Assembly (NCBI GenBank): GCA_029582265.1
Contig: CM055821.1
Location: 40,061,004-40,125,003, forward strand
DNA: 64,000 bases
Source of the DNA: Zoroaster sp. YZ-2022
Taxonomy: Eukaryota; Echinodermata; Asteroidea; Forcipulatida; Zoroasteridae
Direction: 5' to 3'
How positions within the stretch are numbered: position 1 is the first letter of the stretch; each line of letters starts with the position of its first letter. A program made the position numbers and the translations under genes. A model generated the notes under the pieces. It searched no databases. It was given only the letters and a program-made list of their open reading frames with translations, and had not been told where the DNA came from. Of this stretch, positions 35,069 through 45,200 are shown in pieces.

Positions 35069-38000
35069 TCATGATACATCCTTTTTCATCCAGTATATTG
35101 CACTTAATGGGGTCGTCGACACTAGCTTCACAGGTGGAGGTGGAGGAGGAGGAGGTGGGGGTGGGACATTTGAAAAAGTATGGGATGCATTTGAAACAAC
35201 TCCACTTTGTACGTCATCATCCCGTTGACCAATAGGTTGACCTCCCCCACTGCCACCTGTCCTGAATTCTGGGGGAGGGATTGTCTTTTCTGATTTTCTT
35301 TCCGTCGATTTAATGCAATCACCAGCCGGATCAGCTACAGTGAGATTACCTATCTGGGGTTGTAATTCGTCTTTGGATGAGAGGTTGGAGTTGGAGGAAC
35401 AGGAAATCTGACTCTGAGAAGTAGGGTTGCATTCCGCTGGCGAACAATCACAAGTTTCTAACATCTGTGTAAAAAAAATAATAATAATTTGGTTGAAAAT
35501 CATCCATGTACAATCAGGACAAATTTCTTCCATGAGGTATGCAATTTTGAAATGAAGATTATCCTCTCTTTTTTTAGTAGGGGGTTTATGGCTCAATGGC
35601 AATTTGTTTAAGGATCAAAGCTGGGTCAGTGAGTGGAATTTTCTTTGTTTCATAAGACAACACAAATGGAACAAGAAATACAATGGATGCACCCTTTCTG
35701 CTTCCTCAGCTTTAACTTTATGTGGGGGGGGGGGGGATAGTACCATAATCTTCCCTGAAGATTTTCTCTAAACTACATTAGGGTTCATAAATAAATGTGA
35801 AAAGGAAGGATGGAACTCCAGGCAACCCTCCTTGACCACATTTCTGCTCTGGAAAAAAGTGGGGGGAAAAAAATTTGCAAATCTTGCTGGTTCACACGTG
35901 CCTACTATTACCTGTACATCTAATGTGTTGACTGGTTTGCAGAACTTATATCCCAGATGTGCATAGAAATCCTGTTTGTCTTTTGTGCTGAGGTACATTG
36001 TGGTGCAGCCTTGACTCCTTGCCTGGGATTCAGCAAGCTCCATGACCCGTCTGCCAAGGCCTCTGCCTCTAAGATGCTCAGGAACTACCACTACCATGTG
36101 CAGTAGGGAAAGATAGACTGACGTTACTTGGCAGCATTTGAAAATCTTAAATACACCATGTGGCATGGGTTAACCAATAGGATTAAGCCTTTCCAAGTCG
36201 GTCAAATCTACGTCATTAAATTACAGACCCTGTATGCGTAATGTCAATCAAATTTAGGCACCACCCTGGAAGATAAAGCCTCTCCCCTCTTTTTTTGTCT
36301 CCTTTAGACCCTTGTTCCTTCATCTGCATAAAATATATTTCACTCTCTCAAGTCTGTATGCGGACCTTAGACCCCATGCCATATGTAGCATAGTGTCATA
36401 TGGCATGTTTATATCACTGCATCATTCAAACGAATCTTCCCTCCCACTTCCGGATTCCTGGATCCGCCTCTCTTTGCCATCCTTCTTACCAGACTCAATG
36501 AGGACACTACTTGGACTGCTGATGACTCTGGCCAATCGGCAGTAGCCAATCACAGCTTGATGTGAGCTTCCCCGAGTACTGTCAACCATCACTAGTGAGT
36601 ATGGTAGGTCATCGCAGGACTTATCCAAGGAGTGAAGCCTGATTCAAGATTCAAGATTCAAGATTTTATTTATTGTCATGCAAAACATCACATGAAAATT
36701 GATTGGTTTTTATGATTGTTTTGTAAGTAAATAATTTGTTTTTTCATTTTTATTTTTTTAAATGTATATATTGTATTTTTAAATCAGTGTACACTGGGAA
36801 ATCAATGAATAATGAATAATGGATCAATGAATAATAATTAATTATCAGTTATTTTAAAATCACTACAGAACCACCAATAATGGCATATCAAAATGAGGTT
36901 AAATTAAATGTAAATTGTCAGTGTGAGTATGGTCACTTGAATAAAGGTTCTAAATATAGGATTGGTAATTACAAAATAACCAAATGGTTGTTTTTTTTAC
37001 TTCATGTAAAGCTGATGAAGGTATTAATCTTCTCTCATTTTGCCTGAGGCGCTGTCGTATAATAAACAAAAATTTCAGTTCAAATTTAGGAAAGAGTACT
37101 CTTCCCTAAATTCCAATTTAGAATTAATAAAAACAATCTGAATGCATTTTCACTATTTTCTCCCCGATCGAGTTGTATTTAGTAAAAATTTTGTTATTAA
37201 AGATGCATTGCCCATAGTGTTTAACTACTGCACCCATATGGGCAGTTTTCTTTTAATCTGGAAATAAGGTTTATTTTCTATTAGTAATTTGTTAATGTCA
37301 TGAATACTTAAAATTTACACACAAATATTTATGTCAGAGGCATCTTTTTAAAGTATAGATTTCTGAAATTAATTTGTAAATTTAATTCTTTTTAAATAAA
37401 AATAAAAGCACTTTTAAACCATTTGTTTACACTATTATTTTGTGAAAATAAACATTCACATAAACATGTTGGTTTGATTGTTATCAGCCAAACATTAATA
37501 AACAATGTTTGAAATTTGATTGGCATTCCTTTTTTGTATAATGCATAATCAAAAAATTTGCTTAGCAAAATTCTCAGCTTAGCAGCTCTATGAAATTAGT
37601 CCAATTTCATAGAGAGCTGCTTAGCAGATAAAATTGCTTACCAAAAAAATTTGGGTACCAGCCAAACTTTCATACAAAATGTATGCATTTTGGCTGGTAA
37701 TCTGTTTTATATTGCTTAACAAAAATATTTGCTTAGCAAAATTCTCTGCTTAGTTCTATGCTTAGCTCTAGGAAATTAGTCCTGGTCAGTATGTCCATAA
37801 ATAAGGGGTCCAATAGGGTTTTCCATCCATTTTCATTGCCATTTCTTGGCTAACTGGGGAAATAAATTTTATAAAGTAAAGGTTCATTTAGTAGTCCATT
37901 TATAAGGTTTTTTGTGTTGGTGTGGAGATTTTTTAAACCCCTTGTTTTTGTAAGTTATGATCCAATAAAGTCTTCGTGTCCTGCATGTTTTTAAGGTACA

Positions 38001-38883
38001 GCCTATGACATTGAAATGTGTCCATTTAAAATAGTGTATTTTAACAGAATGCATTTGACAACTTATTCCGATTCATTCTTTTCAATTGGGATGATAAATA
38101 CCTTGTAAACATTTAAATGTTGTGATCCAATAAAGTCTTCGTGTCCTGCATGTTTTTAAGGTACAGCCTGTGACATTGAAATGTGTCCATTTAAATAGTG
38201 TATTTTAACAGAGCGAAACTTTTCCGATTCATTCTTTTCAATTGGGATGAAAATATATAGGCAGAAGTAGAATTGTACAAGTTTCCAACATTAATACTTC
38301 AACCAACTCCCCACATCGACCTGTGCAAAAGTACCTTGCCGACGTTACTTTTTCGTGTCCCGCTAGTAACGTTGGTCTTCTCGTTTTATGCCACCGTTTT
38401 GTATGATATTATGACAAACCTGGCCATTTTAAGCTTATCCAACTAGAAACATACCTCAAACTGTCCCCCAAATCACTGATTTCGTAAACACTAAGCAACG
38501 CCGAACGTGTTTCGCAAAGCTTCTTCTTGATCGCTGTGATTTTCGTGTCCCACGCCTGGTTATCGTTGGTTATTTTCATTACGTCGGCTGTATACATTCA
38601 TCAAGTGAAGCAAATTTAAGTGTCTTTTGATTGTTTTAAATATTTATTTGTAAATTATTATAGGTAACATACTATAGGTAATGCTTTATCAAAAAACATA
38701 CTTATAAATAATTTTAAAGCATTTTGAAATTTTGACTCTTTGTCACACTATTGGACCCCTTATTTATGGACATACACATGTGTACCTGGCTGCTTTACTG
38801 CGAGGCCACTGAGTGTTCAATAAGTCGACACATGCATCGGTCAAATCTGGTCTTCTGTGCAAAGGCTCCATATCAATGTCCAT
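35069..38883 (-). CDS. NAA80: N-alpha-acetyltransferase 80 (actin N-terminal acetyltransferase)
   Basis: Four exons join in phase: 38883-38786, 36638-36490, 36090-35912, 35464-35069, giving about 273 residues (the human protein is of similar length). Exon 1 MDIDMEPLHRRPDLTDACVD, ending WPRSKAAR, and exon 2 LHSLDKSCDDLPYSLVMV match the NAA80 start. Exon 3 carries the GNAT acetyl-CoA loop RGRGLGRR and the end of the fold FYAHLGYKFCKPV. The last exon ends with NVPPPPPPPPPPPVK and YWMKKDVS; in animals this polyproline tract recruits profilin-actin. The enzyme acetylates the processed N-terminus of actin in the cytosol. Between the fold and the tract lies a long serine/asparagine-rich insert. Intron 1 holds a transposon tail touching the splice acceptor, a 165-base tandem duplication and an orphan exon. 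Confidence 0.93.
36639..36690. repeat. Transposon tail (GATTCAA)n abutting an NAA80 splice acceptor
   Basis: GATTCAAGATTCAAGATTCA followed by AGATTTTATTTATTGTCATG is a common 3' end of metazoan non-LTR or SINE elements. On the gene's strand it ends exactly at the AG of the intron 1 acceptor (36640-36639). Confidence 0.6.
37958..38252. repeat. 165-bp tandem duplication in NAA80 intron 1
   Basis: TGATCCAATAAAGTCTTCGT starts at 37958 and again at 38123; the two copies agree through ACAGCCTRTGACATTGAAAT and the TCTTTTCAATTGGGATGA end, with a deletion in the second. Confidence 0.9.
38455..38597 (-). CDS. Candidate alternative first exon in the NAA80 locus
   Basis: ATG at 38597 opens 47 codons (MYTADVMKITNDNQAWDTKI, then KKKLCETRSALLSVYEISDL) ending at a good donor (TTGAG|GTATGT) with two bases left over. 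That phase fits the NAA80 exon at 36638, so it could be an alternative first exon; it could equally start a separate minus-strand gene. The helical, charged sequence is not one I recognise. Confidence 0.35.
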
Positions 38884-39310
38884 CTTACTGAAGCTAGTGA
38901 AACAGAACATTTGGAACAGATCATTCATAGTATCATCAAGAAGTTGTTTTTTTTTAAATTTTTATATACATTTTTATATAGGCAATTAGATAAAATTTTG
39001 TTGAGATAATTTACAAATGGAACAGTACTTGTATAATTCAGAGGAAAAAATTAATTTTTTATTAAACCAAGCAAAAAAAGAAAGTCTAACTGTGTTAGAT
39101 TAACATGCACATGTAATAAGCCTCTTCGGAATCTCACGCGCGCAAAGCATGGTGGGATCGTGTCAAGGTTCAACGAAGATAAACAATCGGGGTCGCCACT
39201 AGCGACGCGCGTATAATGCGTGCTTTGGCATTGCAATGCGAACGTGGAACATGGATTTCTTATTTTAAATATAGCATTTTTATCGGGTTTTTTTCAAGTG
39301 AATTTTGTAA
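38884..39310. promoter_or_regulatory. Possible divergent promoter region between NAA80 and the SAP exon
   Basis: Separates NAA80 exon 1 (minus) from the SAP-domain ATG (plus). The stretch 39125-39245 is richer in CG dinucleotides (ACGCGCGCAAAGCATGGTGG, GCGACGCGCGTATAATGCGT) than its surroundings. Confidence 0.3.
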
Positions 39311-39471
39311 ATGTCTTCGGAGGAATCTTCTGCTTTGACACTAGACGTTATAGAACACTGGAATGTTGATGATTTGAAGGATTTTTTTCAGATTAAGGGG
39401 ACAAAACTACTGGTCGGAAAAAGGAACTCCAAGCGCTTGTCTTCTCGGCATCGCAGCTGAATGTACATGTA
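39311..39471 (+). pseudogene. SAP-domain exon with a single frameshift
   Basis: ATG at 39311 opens MSSEESSALTLDVIEHWNVD then DLKDFFQIKG, the first helix of a SAP-type DNA-binding motif. The expected continuation DKTTGRKKELQALVFSASQL is in the next frame: one surplus base in the GGGG run near 39400 breaks it, and the original frame stops at 39460. N-terminal SAP-like helices of this style occur in transposon-derived invertebrate proteins (some with YqaJ-type nuclease domains). No further exon was found, so it is an orphan or a base error in a first exon. Confidence 0.55.
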
Positions 39472-39973
39472 ACAGTAAAAAAAACTGACGAAGTCACTGA
39501 AGACATATATTTTACTTTTTGTATTTTACCTTTTGAACATTTGTTTTTAATATAGAACTGCACATTTACTTTTTAGTATTGAACAATTTTAACATGTGGT
39601 CAGGCTTCAATAATTTTAATACAAATTAGGTCAGTTCAAGGCTAGAGGGGAAGGGGATTTGACACGTAGAGGTGCACTTTATGTGATCTATACTAAACTG
39701 ATGACCAGAAAAAGGGGAGCATTCTTGTTAAAATTTAATAACCCTTGACAAACTGTATACTTGACAAACTCTTATTTAATAAATTTAAATAGTGATATTG
39801 AATTTAAAAATCACAATTTAGGTCCAGAAGAGCATTATTAGCAATGCAGTGTTAAAAATGTACACATTTACTTGAATAAAAACACGACATAAATATTCTT
39901 TATAACACAATTAAGTTATTTTGTATTTAAGTAATATTTCTAGTTTTGCATGGTGAAAAGGATAAGTACCAAT

Positions 39974-40042
39974 AGTTCTTTCAGAACTAATTACTACTCA
40001 AATGAGAATTTCACATGGTGTCACCACAAACAGTCTTTACTT
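39974..40042 (+). mobile_element. Penelope-like element 3'-end fragment
   Basis: AGTTCTTTCAGAACTAATTA then CTACTCAAATGAGAATTTCA then CATGGTGTCACCACAAACAG matches the ends of the PLE fragments at 44585-44660 and 54745. Only the terminal part is left. Confidence 0.65.
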
Positions 40043-41471
40043 ATTTGTATTTGATTAATGTATTTTCAAAGCCAAAGTTCTTGATACAAAGAGGAGTGTT
40101 CACATATTCCACAAACATAGCTACAGTGTACCTGTACAGGTGTATGCATTATTATTCCATTTTGCAACATAAATACAATATTTCAACTTACTATTTATTT
40201 ATTTCTCCATTATTTATTTCTCAGTAATATTTTAATTGTTGACATTATTATTATTATAAATGTATACATAACTGAATTATTAATATTGTTATTTTTGAGG
40301 TTTGTTTTACTGTTTCATTTCTGTATAGTTTAAATAAAGTTCCTTTTTTTTTTTATCAAGTACATGCTAGTTGAAACTTTGTGTTACTCTTAATGAATAT
40401 TTTGAACGGGGAAATATTTAACATACAGTGTACTAAACAATGAGACCTGGTTGCAAAAATAGTAATGACATCATCAGCAGAAGGAACTAGAGGGTGAAAT
40501 GTGTCATTAAATATTTTGAAGGTCTTTGATCTACGATAGGACGCTCAACATGTATGCTAAGATTGGCCACTTTTTTCTCAGATGGGAATGGATATATATA
40601 TATGAAAAGGTGGCCCCACAATCACAAGTTCCAAATCCAAATGGCAGCCATGTATGTTTTGTGCACAACCTTGTTTCCACTTTTCAAGTTTATAGGTACT
40701 GTTCCCACAGCCTGTAACAGCACATATCCTCATTGTTGAAATTGGTCTTGATCAGCTAACCTGTTAATCAGATAACATAATAAAACAATTAACATATATG
40801 TGCCTAGTTAGAAACAAAATATTTGGTACGTTATTTTGTTGTCCTTTCCACAATACATAACATAGAATTTACATGTTACTGAGTATACTACAGTGCGAAT
40901 GAACAGCAAAATAAAAATGAAAGTGAGAAAATATCATGCAAAAAATCATTTAGGCTTTCAGATTAAAAAAAAAAAGGGTCATTATATGGATTCTTAAAGC
41001 GTAAAATCTTAATTAGGGGGCCTATACAAATTGAATAGGCCCTAATTAAGAAGATTTTACTACATTCATTGGCCACTGGCATTGCATTCCGTTTTACGAA
41101 AAACAAAACAAAAAGAAACACGGAAAATCACAGACATTTTACATAAACAAATCCAACAATATTTTTCTTTATTTTCTTTCTCTTACCATTCAGTAATGAA
41201 AGTGCTGTTCCTGGACCACAAGAAAATTGATGAAAAAAAGGTTTTCAACTCGAGAAGATATTCCGTTTACACGTAAATACATTGATGCGATCACGTACAC
41301 ACGTACACACGCGTTGTATGCATGAATATGAACGGTACCATGCATTGTTTATCCAGAAAAGAGGTCGTCAAGGTCAAATGGCACATGCGCAGTAGGAACT
41401 CCGAAGTGGCTTATTGTAAACATTAATTTTATTTATTATAATTTATGTTAAATTTACAAACTGTTTTTTTT

Positions 41472-41528
41472 TTTTCTTCTTCTTCTTCTTCTTCTTCTTC
41501 TTCTTCTTCTTCTTCTTCTTCTTCTTCT
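41472..41528. repeat. (CTT)n microsatellite
   Basis: T run followed by about 17 CTT units. Confidence 0.95.
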
Positions 41529-42221
41529 GACAAACAATTTCAGAATGTGTTAACTGTCATGTAATTATGTTTAACATATATGGTGACTACATTTTCGTTA
41601 AAAAATGACTTCCATAGATCCAGTTGCATCACTCAGCGCAGTAAAGTAACTGAGCATTCCAGCGGAACGTGTGTATTATATACTGCACGGTCTGGGCACT
41701 GCACACGCAGCCGGGGGCGTGTCCCGGGCCGGGGAGTGACCGGTGTGGATCTGAAAAACAGTGAACATACCCTCTAACGACTATGACCAGTTAGTTGAGT
41801 TGCACTAGCAGTAAGCATATATTTATAATCATTCGTAGCAATGCTACATCATCCTCTCCAATCTGCACTTTGTGTGTTGTCCAATTAATGCTGATCAATC
41901 TACCAAACTCATGATGAACTTACCGCGAGCTACACATGGAGCAAGATGAGACAAAATAGTCAGAACCTATGACATTCATTAAAGGTATTTTCATGAAAAT
42001 ACGTCAGGGTATTGCGCAAGTGGTACCGAATTTAACCAGTGATCCGAAACTGAGATTGTATTATCGAATAGCTTGCCTCGTACAACTATTCCTGAAATTA
42101 CAACGCTAAGTACTACCTCGTATCGTCAGTTACAACACCAGAGTCGATTTTATAATAAAAAATACACGTAACCATAATCGTTTAGAGAAGATATCGATAC
42201 AGACCGGTACATATTGTCAAC

Positions 42222-45200
42222 ATGACTGCGAATGGCAGCGAAGCACTTCCGCCCCGGTTGTCGGCTCGATATGATGGGTAACAATGAATTTTAAGTATTT
42301 ATTCACTCCTTTTTTACTGCAGAGATGATATTGGTACCTGCGGTCTGCAGGCTGCGCTGGCTCTAGACTTACTCACTTAGCCTAATCAGCATGCAGCACT
42401 AGTGACCGTAGCGGGTACATTTTCATATCACTGCCCCCACCTGCCATGCCTGCCATTACTATTAAATACTATATTACTAGTACTAGTGTGCATTACCATT
42501 AACGTTACATTAAAAAAATAGAGAATTACCTGTTGCAAACTGCTTACCAACCGTAGCATCAGTGAACGATTTCCCCTGTATCGTATCGTAATTTGGAAAA
42601 TCTGCGATGGAATTTCAAACAATGCATCGCAGATTTTGCGATACAAATTGCAACATATTTTTTTTCGCTATTGAGGTTGTCACTGTCAGGCACATTATCC
42701 AGAAATTAGTCAAGGGAGGGGCACCATTTTTTGAATTTTTTTTTTCGCCTGGTAAAAATTTTCACTAAAAATTATTTTGATTGAGTCACAGAACAACACA
42801 TGTTGATATGAATTCCTTTCAGATCTTTTGCATACTTCACGATCAAAGATCGCCTTCCTGTCATCGTCACTAAGGTGATTAATACTGTGTACATCTATCG
42901 CATCAGGGCTGCACAGCTATATGGACAGGTAAAATACAGGTTGACATTGTTGCAGCTGGCCACAATGACATCAGAGAGCAGAGCTGTAAATTTTTAGGGG
43001 GAACGTGCGTATCCAGGGTATCCCTCCCTTAAAACTTGCCATATCAAAAAATTACACTTCCCACAGCTCAACTACATTATAGTTTTTTATAGCCCCCCCC
43101 CCCCATGCAGTATTGTTTTTTGTAAGTTAAATATTTGGATAGCTTGTACTTCTTTTGTCACAATTCTTCAAAGATGATGTATATTTGTAATTCCATTGTA
43201 CATGTAGGTACATGTATCTCAGTACATAATTTTTCCCTATGCTATCATTGTATATTGTTTGTATTCATGTTTTTTCTTTGTTTCCGCACCTTGAGCGCCC
43301 AGCAGGGTGGATATGTGTGCGCTACAAATCTTTATTATTATTATTATTCTTTTCCCCATTTTGTTCTCTTTTCAACTTACAACATGGGCATTCAGTGAGG
43401 GGAGAAGAGAGGGAATGGGATTGGGATATATCCCCCAATATTTTGTCCAGAAGGACCTGGGAAATGGTCCTTTAGAATTTCTCTTGTGGGGTACACAGAA
43501 ACAAAGACCAAGTTGTGAGGTATCATTGTCCCCATTCAGAAAGTACCCCTCAAGTGGCCTCCTGTGCGTCCACACACACACAAACTGGCCAGTAAAAAAA
43601 AAGATTGAACAAACTCCTCAGTAGTACTTTCTATTATATTTGAAAATGATTTTTTACTAGTACTACCATTGTTTTCATATGATCCAACATTTCCCCAAAA
43701 AAAGTTCCCAAAATTTTCATAAAATTGGCATAAAGTTTTTTTTTTTTTTTAAATCAACTATTTTCACAAAATGAATTTCAAAGTCCTTACATTGTTCGGA
43801 GGGAGGGGTTGGGGTGGGGGAGGCCTGATCACATTCAGGGCAGAATTTTTTTTTTATCACCCCCAACCTTTGAAAACAAATTCACGTCACTGTTTTCATC
43901 CATTCATGTAATTTATAACAGGATGGAGCCTCCGACACTAAATCAATAATCGCCCTCCTCTCGAAATTCCGCAATGAGCTGCAAACAGACAAGATCATTC
44001 TGCCTCTGATGAGCGACGGAGGAAACGATGGTGAAATCTGGCAGCGTTGTCTGGAAGAGGAGACCAAGACAAATGCTGGTAACCCACCGAGCTGGTTCAA
44101 GTCACCCTGGCTCTATGTAGAATGTTACATGTATCGCAGGATTGTGAATATAATGAGACAAAGGTAAGACAAGAGTTTACTTTAGACTTTTTATAAAGCC
44201 CTCTTGTAGCCCCAATGGTCAAATTGAATCAACAAATGTCTGCACCAGCCATGCCTAGACCGGTCCCCTTGTCTTTATCCTACCAAGGATAGAGACAGGC
44301 TCCAGGCATACCATTCAAGGGATTTCATTGGATACGATGTGCCGAAGATCTGACGTCACACTTTAAGGCTCGCGCTCTAGCTTAACAACCAAGGTCAAAG
44401 TTGAATCGCCATGAAACTGAGAGGCCAGTATCTGGCTCCTTTCACAAGCCTCGAAGAGTGACGTCAGATCTTTGGGCTACAGCCATGCCATGCCTAGGAT
44501 CGTTAAGCAGCAGCATTTCCCAGAGTCCGGCATTCTCCTAAAGACGATCAGAGCATACTGATTGAAACGTTGAGTTGTAACCTCTAGTTCTTTTCAGAAC
44601 TAATTACTACTCTATTGAGAATTTCACATGGTGTCACCGGAAATAGTCTTTACTTATCCTCTTCACTATGCAAAGCTACAAGTTTAGGAATGTCAAAACA
44701 GTAAAATATTTTAGGCAACTAACCAGAAAGGTCAGAACCAGTCAGCTAGACAAAAGATTAACCCCCCAAGGGTAAAGTTGCTCTTGCAGTCAAAACCTGT
44801 CAATTGCAAATTCAAAAATTTGCAAAAATTTCCAAACATAAATCATTCCCTGGCTCAAGCACTGTTTTCATTGCCTTTTAGTCTCTGTAGATAAAAACCA
44901 AAGGGCGAACCAGGCGAGAATTAAATCTAATAAGATAGCAGGATAGTGTGGATCCTAATGTTTATGGTCAATTTGTTGCATTTTTCTCATAGTGACAAAT
45001 CAGCATTTTTTGTGAAATCCAGGTTTTTGCAGCTCTGGGGTTCTTTGAGTGTCTAATTTCATCTGTGAAGGTTTTAAATAAATAATTCAGCCTGATTTTA
45101 GAGTTACAGAGATCCCCTATGCAGCAAAAAAGCATAAGCAAAAAAGTCAAAAAATGTTCATAGTGACGAATCCGTTTAACTGGTTGGTAACCACTGTATC

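Larger units (their letters stand above)
39472..42221. other. Intergenic region upstream of ARMT1
   Basis: No exon recognised. A perfect-stem hairpin lies at 40997-41063 (AAAATCTTAATTAGG ... CCTAATTAAGAAGATTTTA). A PLE 3' fragment is at 39974 and a (CTT)n tract at 41472. Confidence 0.45.
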
